From positions 85,853 to 104,927 of the forward strand of contig DGWH01000005.1 in the NCBI GenBank assembly GCA_002395225.1: DNA of 19,075 nt. The letters are read 5' to 3'. Origin of the DNA: Christensenella sp. UBA4263. GTDB lineage: Bacteria > Bacillota > Clostridia > Christensenellales > Aristaeellaceae. Below are positions 7,811 through 14,781 of the stretch, in pieces; positions within the stretch are counted from its first letter, which is position 1; every line of letters starts with the position of its first letter. The notes under the pieces are model-generated. The model was not told the origin of the DNA and did not search any database. It saw only the letters and a program-made list of their open reading frames with translations. The translations under genes and the position numbers were made by a program.

Positions 7811-9097
7811 ATGGAAAAAGGTTCTGTCTATATTCATGTGCCGTTCTGCGTACAGAAATGTGCGTACTGTGACTTCTATTCACTGGCCGGAATGAGTGAC
7901 AGCATGGCCGGATATGTGGATGCACTCTGCCGGGAAATCTGGATGCAGGCAGCCCGGTTCGGGGAAATACGCGCAGAAACGGTTTATATCGGCGGCGGGA
8001 CTCCTTCGCTGCTTGAGGGAAAGGACATCTCCCGCATCCTGTCTGTGCTGCGGGAATGTATGGAACTGTCACCGGCATGCGAAATTACAATGGAAGGAAA
8101 TCCGGGAACCCTGAGGGAGGCGGCCCTTGAGGAATACCGGAAGGCCGGTGTTAACCGTTTTTCCCTGGGTGTGCAGAGCTTTTCAGACTGCCTGCTTCGA
8201 ACACTCGGGCGGATTCATACGGCGGCACAGGCGGCAGAGGCGGTACGAATGCTGCGCCGCGCAGGCTTTTCCAACGTGAACCTGGATATCATGTACGGCC
8301 TGCCGGGACAGACGGAAAGCAGTTTTCTGGAAACCGTCGGGACGGCACTGACCATGTCGCCGGAACATCTTTCCTGTTACAGCCTGATTCCGGAGGAAGG
8401 AACAGAGATGGGGCGCCGGGTCTTTTCCGGCGAGGTCCAGCTGCCACAGGAAGAGGTCTTGCTGCGCATGGAGGAGGAAATGCGCGGATTGCTGAAACAG
8501 AATGGATATGAACGCTATGAGGTCTCCAACTACGCGCTGGCGGGAAAAGAATGCCGGCATAATCTGGTTTACTGGGAATGTGAACCCTATCTGGGCCTGG
8601 GGCCGGGTGCGCACAGTGACTTTGGAGGAAGGCGGTTCAGTCATCCGGCAAATCTGCGAGGCTGGATGCAGGCAATCAATAAGAAGGAACTGTTCGAGGA
8701 ACCGGAGGATGACGGAAGCCCCGAAAAGCGTCGCTTCGACCGCATGATGATGGGACTGCGAATGGTCCGGGGAGTGGATCTGAATCGGTTTGTCCGGGAC
8801 TTTGGCCGCAGACCGGAGGAAATCTGGCCGGACACTGTCCGGGAAATGCGGCGCCTGTCCATGATCCGGGATGAACTGGGCTCGACACGCAGTGTCGAAC
8901 TGTCGAATCTGAGTACTGATGAAGAAACGATGCCGAATGACCAGAATGCTGCAACCAGCGAACTGGACCCGACACGCAGCGACAGGATGCAGAGCCCGGG
9001 CCCGGACAAAGAGGAGCGGCTGGCTCTGACAGAGAAGGGCATGGATGTCATGAATGCCTGGCTGGTTCGCATGATGGAGGAAGAAGAAAAAGGCTGA
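7811..9097 (+). CDS. hemW: HemW-type radical SAM protein (heme chaperone), 428 aa
   Basis: Radical SAM protein of the HemW family, formerly annotated as oxygen-independent coproporphyrinogen oxidase; HemW proteins bind heme and deliver it to client enzymes. The 4Fe-4S motif is Cys13-x3-Cys17-x2-Cys20 (CVQKCAYC), followed by YIGGGTPSLL, the EGNPGT and GVQSF strands, YGLPGQT, and the family signature VYWECEPYLGLGPGAHS. The C-terminal winged-helix region is interrupted: between MRRLSMIRDE and RLALTEKG there are about 50 polar residues where roughly ten are usual, encoded by a palindrome-bearing insert (see findings). The start ATG at 7811 has GGAGGGG (7798-7804) 6 nt upstream; ATG at 7805 and GTG at 7793 are too close to that site. 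It follows the lepA terminator, with no confident promoter of its own. Confidence 0.95.
   Translation: MEKGSVYIHVPFCVQKCAYCDFYSLAGMSDSMAGYVDALCREIWMQAARFGEIRAETVYIGGGTPSLLEGKDISRILSVLRECMELSPACEITMEGNPGTLREAALEEYRKAGVNRFSLGVQSFSDCLLRTLGRIHTAAQAAEAVRMLRRAGFSNVNLDIMYGLPGQTESSFLETVGTALTMSPEHLSCYSLIPEEGTEMGRRVFSGEVQLPQEEVLLRMEEEMRGLLKQNGYERYEVSNYALAGKECRHNLVYWECEPYLGLGPGAHSDFGGRRFSHPANLRGWMQAINKKELFEEPEDDGSPEKRRFDRMMMGLRMVRGVDLNRFVRDFGRRPEEIWPDTVREMRRLSMIRDELGSTRSVELSNLSTDEETMPNDQNAATSELDPTRSDRMQSPGPDKEERLALTEKGMDVMNAWLVRMMEEEEKG
8873..8979 (+). repeat. Direct repeats and palindrome inside hemW
   Basis: GAACTGGGCTCGACACGCAG (8873-8892) recurs as GAACTGGACCCGACACGCAG (8960-8979): 18 of 20 bases match, 87 bp (29 codons) apart and in the same reading frame. 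The first copy overlaps a hairpin TCGACAC-GCA-GTGTCGA (8882-8898, 7-bp stem). The segment encodes a polar stretch not expected in HemW and may be a small repeat element inserted in frame. Confidence 0.75.
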
Positions 9098-9207
9098 AAG
9101 ATACATTCAGATGACTGAAAGCGGCGGGGACCTGTCTGAACGCGGACAATTGCGGTTTTAAAAGACAGGAAAAGTCAAATTTTTGTCGAAAAGTTCAAAA
9201 TTCCCTG
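9098..9207 (+). other. hemW-hrcA intergenic gap with an inverted repeat
   Basis: CCTGTCT (9131-9137) can pair with AGACAGG (9163-9169) across a 25-nt loop, and a short T run begins at 9180. This is a possible weak terminator for hemW. The AT-rich block just upstream of the hrcA promoter (9177-9202) could act as an UP element. No gene is seen. Confidence 0.3.
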
Positions 9208-9236
9208 TTGACAAACAGAGGGGATCGCGGTATATT
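9208..9236 (+). promoter_or_regulatory. Sigma-A promoter of the hrcA-grpE-dnaK-dnaJ operon
   Basis: TTGACA (9208-9213), a 17-nt spacer and TATATT (9231-9236) form a near-consensus vegetative promoter. Transcription should start near 9243, just before the CIRCE element, so bound HrcA would block initiation or early escape. Confidence 0.93.
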
Positions 9237-9247
9237 ATGCACGCTTG

Positions 9248-9274
9248 TTAGCACTCAGGTCAAACGAGTGCTAA
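9248..9274 (+). promoter_or_regulatory. CIRCE operator (HrcA-binding site)
   Basis: TTAGCACTC-N9-GAGTGCTAA is a perfect match to the CIRCE consensus. It starts about 5 nt after the predicted transcription start. HrcA bound here represses the operon until heat or unfolded protein titrates GroEL, which HrcA needs to remain active. Confidence 0.99.
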
Positions 9275-9391
9275 CAATTCGGATGAGATACGGCGGTCTC
9301 CGCCGGAGACGGGAACGGAACTTTCAAAGCTTCACTGACCACGCTCCGGCAAAAGACCATAGTGAGGTTAAATAAGGAGATCAGCTGTACA

Positions 9392-9403
9392 ATGCCTTAT
9401 TAA
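9392..9403 (+). other. Possible three-codon leader ORF before hrcA
   Basis: ATG-CCT-TAT-TAA is preceded by AAGGAGA (9374-9380) 11 nt upstream. Its stop codon overlaps the start of the hrcA ribosome binding site AAAGGAGG (9403-9410). It could be a chance arrangement, but it sits in an unusually long (~175 nt) leader. Confidence 0.25.
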
Positions 9404-9418
9404 AAGGAGGAGTTCAGG

Positions 9419-10453
9419 ATGGAGATCCTTGATCGCAAATATCGGATTCTTCAGGCGATCATAGATGACTATATCCTGACCGCCCTGCCTGTCGGATCGA
9501 GAACCATTTCCAGGAAGTATGAACAGAAGCTCTCCTCGGCGACCATTCGCAATGAGATGAGCGACCTGGAGGATCTGGGATATCTGGACAGCCCGCATAC
9601 ATCGGCCGGACGGATTCCCAGCAACAAAGCGTACCGGCTGTATGTGGATCAGATGCTGCAGCCGATTCCGCTCAGCCTTGAGGATGTTGCGTATATCCGG
9701 AGTTGTTTTGACCAGCGTTCAAGACAGATAGAACAGATCAGTACGCGCCTGGCGCGCGCGCTGTCGGGAGTGACACATTACACTGCGGCTGTCATGACCC
9801 GGATGCCCCGGGAGGAACAGATTTTCTCCCATATGCAGTTGGTGCCGGTGGCGGACCGCCGTGTGATTCTGATTCTGGTGACCGAGAGCGGTGCGGTAAC
9901 GCAGATGCCCGTGGAACTGGACGCGGCAATAGACCCGGATGTTCTCTATACGGTATCCAAGTTTCTGAGTCAGCGCCTTGCAGGCTGCGCCATGAGCCGG
10001 CTGCATCAGGCACTGCTGGAGATTGCCGAAGGTGAGCCGGAGGAGATGAGCAAGCTTCTGAAAACCCTTGCTGCTCAGGACGATGACAACATGGACACAG
10101 GGTCGCTGGTTGTCGGAGGAAGATCCAATCTGCTTTCCTTCCCGGAATATTCAGATGTGGAAAAAGCCCGGAATCTTCTCTCTGTCCTTGAAACCAAGGA
10201 CAAGCTGGTTTCACTGCTGAATACACACGGTGAAATGGAGATTACCGTACGGATTGGTCCGGAAACCGGCATGGAGGAACTGAAAGACTGTTCTGTTGTG
10301 ACCGCCAGCTACCGGATGCGGGATGGAAGGGTCAATACCATTGGCCTGATCGGACCGACACGAATGCAGTATGGCCGGGTACTTTCTGTTCTTAATCAGG
10401 TGGGACGGTCCATCTATGAATTATTTGATTCACAGGATGATGAGCAGAAATGA
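9419..10453 (+). CDS. hrcA: Heat-inducible transcription repressor HrcA, 344 aa
   Basis: Dimeric repressor that binds CIRCE and controls this operon, and commonly groESL. The N-terminal winged helix-turn-helix is clear: LDRKYRILQAIIDDYI, then VGSRTIS and SSATIRNEMSDLEDLGYL, followed by the conserved HTSAGRIPSNKAYRLYVD. A GAF-like middle and the C-terminal dimerisation region follow, ending in IGLIGPTRMQYGRVLSVL, the family's hallmark. Length is typical. The start has AAAGGAGG (9403-9410) 8 nt upstream. The gene is autoregulated by the CIRCE element 145 nt before its start, and its stop overlaps the grpE start (ATGA). Confidence 0.99.
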   Translation: MEILDRKYRILQAIIDDYILTALPVGSRTISRKYEQKLSSATIRNEMSDLEDLGYLDSPHTSAGRIPSNKAYRLYVDQMLQPIPLSLEDVAYIRSCFDQRSRQIEQISTRLARALSGVTHYTAAVMTRMPREEQIFSHMQLVPVADRRVILILVTESGAVTQMPVELDAAIDPDVLYTVSKFLSQRLAGCAMSRLHQALLEIAEGEPEEMSKLLKTLAAQDDDNMDTGSLVVGGRSNLLSFPEYSDVEKARNLLSVLETKDKLVSLLNTHGEMEITVRIGPETGMEELKDCSVVTASYRMRDGRVNTIGLIGPTRMQYGRVLSVLNQVGRSIYELFDSQDDEQK

Positions 10454-11100
10454 ACAATAAAACGAAAAAGAAAAAGGGCTTCCGCATCTTGCCCCATTTT
10501 ACAGGCGGAACCCGGAAAGAAAGAGTGAAGGGTATGGAGCAGGAAGAGAAAGAGGTTCTGCAGGAAGAGGCGGAACTGGACGGCGCGGAAGCTGTACAGG
10601 AGGAAAATGGAGAGTCACAGTCGACCGAGACGAAGGAGCCGGATGTCGGGGAACTCCAGGCGGCGCTTGAAAAAGCACTGCAGGAGAGGGACGAGTACCT
10701 TGATCTGGCTCAGCGATCGAAAGCCGAGTTTACCAACTATAAGAGGCGGACGGAGAACAACCGGAAGGATGCGCTTGATGAGAGCCGCAGGGATACGGTA
10801 AATGCGTTCCTGCCGGTGCTGGATAACCTTGAACGGGCGGTCAGCGCGGCAGAGGAGGCGTCCCCGCTTCGCGACGGCGTCGAGATGGTGCTGCGGCAGA
10901 TGCTGGATATCCTGACGAAACTGGGGGTTGAAACCATCAATCCCGAGGGTGAGCTGTTCGATGCAAACGAAATGAATGCGGTGATGCAGGGAACAGAGGA
11001 CGAGGGCGAGCCGGGAACGGTCTGCCAGGTCCTGCAGAAGGGATACAAGATCGGCAGTCACGTTATCCGCCATGCAATGGTTAAGGTAGTAGCGGGCTGA
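10450..11100 (+). CDS. grpE: GrpE nucleotide exchange factor, 216 aa
   Basis: Cochaperone that releases ADP from DnaK, acting as a homodimer in the cytoplasm. The first ~65 residues are charged and low-complexity. A long helical coiled coil follows (ELQAALEKALQERDEYLDLAQRSKAEFTNYKRRTE), then the FLPVLDNLERA segment and the C-terminal beta domain ending VLQKGYKIGSHVIRHAMVKV, all typical of GrpE. The ATG at 10450 overlaps the hrcA stop (ATGA) and lacks a good ribosome binding site, which suggests coupled translation. An in-frame ATG at 10534 would give 188 aa and is a real alternative, since the extra residues are basic and poorly conserved in type. Confidence 0.97.
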   Translation: MNNKTKKKKGFRILPHFTGGTRKERVKGMEQEEKEVLQEEAELDGAEAVQEENGESQSTETKEPDVGELQAALEKALQERDEYLDLAQRSKAEFTNYKRRTENNRKDALDESRRDTVNAFLPVLDNLERAVSAAEEASPLRDGVEMVLRQMLDILTKLGVETINPEGELFDANEMNAVMQGTEDEGEPGTVCQVLQKGYKIGSHVIRHAMVKVVAG

Positions 11101-11280
11101 TCCCGTTTACATACACATCTGTGGTTTCCGCAGATCAATGATAAAGCATGACTTCCAATTGAGCGGACCGCTGCCATTACAGACTATTCAGGACAGGTTC
11201 GCGGCAGTTAGACAGAATTGAACATTTCAGGAGCAGCAAGTCAAAAGACCGGACTGCAAAACATAAGGAGGAGAACAATT
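11101..11280 (+). other. grpE-dnaK gap with hairpin
   Basis: In this 180-bp gap ATCTGTGG (11117-11124) pairs with CCGCAGAT (11128-11135) over a TTT loop: 8 bp with one G-U pair. No T run follows, so it is not a classical terminator; it could be an mRNA-processing or stabilising structure. I see no second CIRCE and no confident promoter. Confidence 0.4.
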
Positions 11281-13119
11281 ATGAGCAAGATTATTGGTAT
11301 TGACCTTGGCACAACGAACAGCTGCGTGGCTGTCATGGAAAACGGTGAGCCGGTTGTTATCCCTAATGCGGAGGGTGCCAGAACAACGCCTTCTGTGGTT
11401 GCCTTTACAAAGAGCGGTGAGCGTCTTGTGGGCCAGGTGGCAAAGCGTCAGGCCGTCACCAATCCGGACCGCACCATCATCTCCATCAAGCGTGATATGG
11501 GCAGCGACCGCCGCATCAACATCGACGGCAAGGACTATACGCCGCAGGATATCAGCGCCATGATCCTGATGAAGCTGAAGGCTGACGCCGAGGCTTATCT
11601 GGGCGAGACCGTCAGCGAGGCGGTTATCACGGTTCCGGCTTACTTCTCTGATTCCCAGCGTCAGGCCACCAAGGACGCCGGACGGATCGCCGGACTGGAC
11701 GTCAAGCGTATTATCAACGAGCCGACCGCGGCTTCTCTGGCCTACGGCCTCGACAAGGAACAGTCCCACAAGATTCTGGTGTACGATCTGGGCGGCGGTA
11801 CCTTCGATGTATCCCTGCTTGAGGTTGGCGACGGCGTCTTCGAGGTTCTCGCCACCAACGGCAATACCCATCTGGGCGGCGATGACTTTGACCAGAGGAT
11901 TATTGATTATCTCGCAGCCGAGTTCAAGAAGGAAAACGGCATTGATCTGAAGCAGGACCGTATGGCGCTCCAGCGTCTGAAGGAAGCGGCAGAGAAGGCC
12001 AAGATTGAGCTCTCCGGCGTAATGAGCACCAATGTCAACCTGCCCTTCATCACGGCAGATGCCACCGGCCCGAAGCATCTGGATGTCACCCTGACCCGTG
12101 CCAAGTTCGATGAACTGACCCGTGATCTGGTGGATGCAACGGTTGGACCGATCCAGAACGCACTGAGGGATGCCGGCATTACCGCATCTGAGGTCAGCCG
12201 CGTGATCCTGGTCGGCGGTTCTACCCGTATCCCGGCGGTTCAGGAAGCTGTACGCAAGATGACCGGCAAGGAGCCTTACCGCAACATCAACCCGGATGAG
12301 TGCGTGGCTGTCGGTGCAGCCATCCAGGGCGGTGTTCTGAAGGGCGACGTCAAGGATGTTCTGCTGCTGGATGTTACCCCGCTTTCTCTGGGCATTGAGA
12401 CCATGGGCGGCGTATTTACCCGCCTGATCGACCGGAACACCACGATTCCGTGCAAGAAGAGCCAGATCTTCTCCACCGCGGCAGACGGACAGACCTCCGT
12501 TGAGGTACACGTCCTGCAGGGCGAGCGTGAGATGGCTGCCGGCAACAAGACACTGGGCCGCTTCCAGCTGACCGGTATTGCTCCGGCTCCGCGTGGCGTG
12601 CCGCAGATTGAGGTTACCTTCAACATCGATGCCAACGGCATTGTGAACGTTTCCGCAAAGGATCTGGGAACCGGCAACGAGCAGCAGGTGACCATTACCT
12701 CCAGCACCAACCTCTCTGAGGATGAGATCAACCAGCGCGTCAAGGAAGCCGAGCAGTATGCAGAGGAGGACAAGAAGCGCAAGGAAGAAGTGGAAACCAT
12801 TAACCGTGCAGACAGCCTGATCTTTGAGATTGAGAAGCAGCTGCGCGAGAATGGCGACAAGCTCTCTGCCGAGGACAAGGCGACGGTTGAGCAGGAGATC
12901 GAGGCCTTCAAGAAGGTTCGCGAGACCAACGATGCACAGCAGATCAAGGGCGCGATGGATTCGTTCAGCCAGAAGGTCTATGAGGTATTCGGAAAGCTCT
13001 ATCAGTCCCAGCAGGGCGGCGCGAACCCGAACGGCGCATATCAGGATCCCAATGCCAACGGACAGAACGCGGGCTATAGCGCAGACGGCGCTTCGGATGC
13101 CGACTATGATGTTCACTGA
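11281..13119 (+). CDS. dnaK: Molecular chaperone DnaK (Hsp70), 612 aa
   Basis: ATP-driven Hsp70 chaperone working with DnaJ and GrpE on unfolded proteins. The ATPase domain has IGIDLGTTNSCVAV near the N-terminus, ITVPAYFSDSQRQATKDAG, RIINEPTAASLAYGLD, DLGGGTFDVS and ILVGGSTRIPAVQ. The linker DVLLLDVTPLSLGIET leads into the substrate-binding domain and helical lid, with a Gly/Asn/Gln-rich tail ending DADYDVH in place of the usual EEVDADYEV-type end. Lacking the extra loop of Gram-negative DnaK, the ~610-aa length is normal for Gram-positives. The ATG at 11281 has AAGGAGGAG (11265-11273) 7 nt upstream; the open frame back to 11218 is not used. Codon use is biased as expected for high expression. 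It is controlled by the operon's CIRCE element. Confidence 0.99.
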   Translation: MSKIIGIDLGTTNSCVAVMENGEPVVIPNAEGARTTPSVVAFTKSGERLVGQVAKRQAVTNPDRTIISIKRDMGSDRRINIDGKDYTPQDISAMILMKLKADAEAYLGETVSEAVITVPAYFSDSQRQATKDAGRIAGLDVKRIINEPTAASLAYGLDKEQSHKILVYDLGGGTFDVSLLEVGDGVFEVLATNGNTHLGGDDFDQRIIDYLAAEFKKENGIDLKQDRMALQRLKEAAEKAKIELSGVMSTNVNLPFITADATGPKHLDVTLTRAKFDELTRDLVDATVGPIQNALRDAGITASEVSRVILVGGSTRIPAVQEAVRKMTGKEPYRNINPDECVAVGAAIQGGVLKGDVKDVLLLDVTPLSLGIETMGGVFTRLIDRNTTIPCKKSQIFSTAADGQTSVEVHVLQGEREMAAGNKTLGRFQLTGIAPAPRGVPQIEVTFNIDANGIVNVSAKDLGTGNEQQVTITSSTNLSEDEINQRVKEAEQYAEEDKKRKEEVETINRADSLIFEIEKQLRENGDKLSAEDKATVEQEIEAFKKVRETNDAQQIKGAMDSFSQKVYEVFGKLYQSQQGGANPNGAYQDPNANGQNAGYSADGASDADYDVH

Positions 13120-13167
13120 TTGAGTGAAAACGGCGGCATGGCCATAAACTGAATCAACTTTTTAACG

Positions 13168-13201
13168 CATGGCCGTCGTCACGATGTGACGGCGGCGCAT
13201 G
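13168..13201 (+). other. Large hairpin between dnaK and dnaJ
   Basis: GCCGTCGTCAC (13172-13182) pairs with GTGACGGCGGC (13186-13196) over a GAT loop, 11 bp with one G-U pair. CATG (13168-13171) extends the stem with CATG (13198-13201) past one bulged G, giving 15 bp. No T run follows. It is probably a stability, processing or partial attenuation structure that lowers dnaJ relative to dnaK. The role is inference; the structure is seen. Confidence 0.7.
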
Positions 13202-13227
13202 TGTGTACTGAATAGGCGGTGACTGCT

Positions 13228-14415
13228 GTGGCAGATACAAAGAAGAGAGACTATTATGAGGTCCTTGGCGTCTCTAAAAATGCCTCGGACGATGATTTAA
13301 AGAAGGCTTACCGAAAGGCGGCAAAGGCCTGTCACCCGGATCTGCATCCGGATGACAAGCAGGCAGAGGCACGCTTTAAAGAGGTCAATGAGGCGTATGA
13401 GGTGCTGTCTGATCCGCAGAAGCGGGCCAGATATGATCAGTTCGGCTTCGAGGATCCCATGGGTGGTGGTCAGGGTTACAGCAGCGGTTTCAGCGGCTTT
13501 GGCGGTTTTGACGACATTCTGGGAGACCTGTTTGGCGGCGGCTTTGGCGGTTTCGGCGGAAACCGCGGCAGGCGTCAGAATGCCCCGCAGCGCGGTGCCG
13601 ACCTGCAGTACAATCTGCAGCTGACCTTTGAGGAAGCGGCGTTTGGATGCAGGAAGGAATTCAAGTTCCAGCGTGATGCGGTCTGTGATGTCTGCAAGGG
13701 AACCGGGGCAAAGCCGGGAACCCAGCCTCAGAACTGTCCGACCTGCGGCGGAACCGGTCAGCAGCGGGTAACCATGAACTCGCCGTTTGGTCAGGTTCAG
13801 ACGATGCGCACCTGCCAGTCCTGCGGCGGAAAGGGAAAGGTTATCAAGGAACGCTGCACGAAATGCGGCGGCAACGGCACGATCCGCGTGACCCGTACCG
13901 TTACGCTGAACGTGCCGGCCGGTGTGGATGACGGGCAGAACTTCAAGACGATTCCAGGCGAGGGCGAACCGGGCAAAAATGGCGGTCCCGCCGGTGATCT
14001 CTACATCTTCAGCACCGTGAAGCCGCACAAGATCTTCAAGCGCGACCGCTATGATCTTTACTGCGATGTTCCGATTTCCTTCTCTCAGGCGGCGCTGGGC
14101 GGTGAAATTGAGGTCCCGACACTGGAGGGCTCCACGAAACATACCATTCCTGCCGGAACCCAGGAAGGGACGACCATTCGGATCCGGAATCAGGGCATTC
14201 AGCAGCTTCGCAGCAATTCCCGCGGCGATCTGTTCATTACCGTGCATATTGATGTGCCGAAACACCTGAATGACCGGCAGCGGCAGCTGCTCCGTGAATT
14301 TGAGGATTCGCTGAACGGACGGGAATATGAGCGCAGGAAGTCCTTTGCTGATCAGGTGACGGATTATATCCGGGAAAACACGGAACGCTTCAAGGAACGT
14401 TTTACGAAGAAATAA
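13228..14415 (+). CDS. dnaJ: Chaperone protein DnaJ (class I Hsp40), 395 aa
   Basis: J-domain cochaperone that delivers substrates to DnaK and stimulates its ATPase. The J domain opens KRDYYEVLGV and has His36-Pro37-Asp38 in CHPDLHPDD. A Gly/Phe-rich region follows (GGFGGFGGNRGRR). Four CxxCxGxG zinc repeats are intact: CDVCKGTG, CPTCGGTG, CQSCGGKG and CTKCGGNG. The C-terminal peptide-binding domains include DGQNFKTIPGEGEPG and GGEIEVPTLEG. The GTG at 13228 is preferred because AGGCGG (13214-13219) lies 8 nt upstream and the protein then begins MADTKKRDYY like its relatives; a GTG at 13219 overlaps that site. The gene is followed directly by a terminator, not by prmA. Confidence 0.98.
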   Translation: MADTKKRDYYEVLGVSKNASDDDLKKAYRKAAKACHPDLHPDDKQAEARFKEVNEAYEVLSDPQKRARYDQFGFEDPMGGGQGYSSGFSGFGGFDDILGDLFGGGFGGFGGNRGRRQNAPQRGADLQYNLQLTFEEAAFGCRKEFKFQRDAVCDVCKGTGAKPGTQPQNCPTCGGTGQQRVTMNSPFGQVQTMRTCQSCGGKGKVIKERCTKCGGNGTIRVTRTVTLNVPAGVDDGQNFKTIPGEGEPGKNGGPAGDLYIFSTVKPHKIFKRDRYDLYCDVPISFSQAALGGEIEVPTLEGSTKHTIPAGTQEGTTIRIRNQGIQQLRSNSRGDLFITVHIDVPKHLNDRQRQLLREFEDSLNGREYERRKSFADQVTDYIRENTERFKERFTKK

Positions 14416-14417
14416 GG

Positions 14418-14453
14418 ACAGGAAAGCGAGCATTCCTCGCTTTTCTGTTTTTC
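14418..14453 (+). terminator. Rho-independent terminator after dnaJ
   Basis: ACAGGAAAGCGAG (14418-14430) pairs with CTCGCTTTTCTGT (14436-14448), 13 bp with one G-U pair and a CATTC loop. It is followed by a T run to 14452. It ends the heat-shock operon and insulates it from the accessory genes downstream. Confidence 0.92.
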
Positions 14454-14582
14454 TGTATTCGGGACTTTCCGTAATCGGTGTATGCCGCGCATAAAACAGG
14501 GCGACGATTAGGGTTTGGTGTGCGATTATGTGAGAGAAGGAATGAAGGGAAGTTTTCACGATCGCAATTAAGGTAAAATTTC

Positions 14583-14611
14583 TTTACGAATGCAGTAAAA
14601 TTTGATATCAT
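14583..14611 (+). promoter_or_regulatory. Candidate promoter for the ATPase/nuclease-like pair
   Basis: TTTACG (14583-14588) and TATCAT (14606-14611) are spaced by 17 nt. The -10 is good and the -35 is moderate. Transcription would start near 14618, inside an inverted repeat, leaving a leader of about 165 nt. Confidence 0.4.
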
Positions 14612-14613
14612 TT

Positions 14614-14651
14614 ATCTGCTTCATGAGGATGTTAGGTAAATTTAAGCAGAT
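14614..14651 (+). promoter_or_regulatory. Inverted repeat at the predicted start site
   Basis: ATCTGCTT (14614-14621) and AAGCAGAT (14644-14651) form a perfect 8-bp inverted repeat with a 22-nt gap. It lies just after the candidate -10 box. It could be an operator for a repressor or an mRNA hairpin. Confidence 0.4.
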
Positions 14652-14781
14652 TACGTGAGTGACGCCTATCACGAAAATAACAGACGGATATTCGGAACCT
14701 GTGAGGCAGTGAATATTTCAGTTCTTTTGTTGGACAGATTAAGACAACCATTTGAATTTGAAAGAAAATAAGTTTGATGAT

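Larger units (their letters stand above)
14454..14781 (+). other. Gap between dnaJ terminator and ATPase gene; left end of AT-rich insert
   Basis: About 330 bp without a recognisable gene. Composition shifts from GC-rich to AT-rich at roughly 14560-14600. It contains a candidate promoter and an inverted repeat, listed separately. I found no convincing direct repeat shared with the right end of the insert, and no integrase or IS remnant. Confidence 0.6.

Noticed and set aside
9131..9169. Terminator after hemW
   Set aside because: The stem is only 7 bp with a 25-nt loop and the T run is displaced by about 10 nt, so I list it only as an inverted repeat.
14454..14781. A small gene or toxin-antitoxin partner upstream of the ATPase
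   Set aside because: No open frame with a usable start and ribosome binding site was found in this gap.
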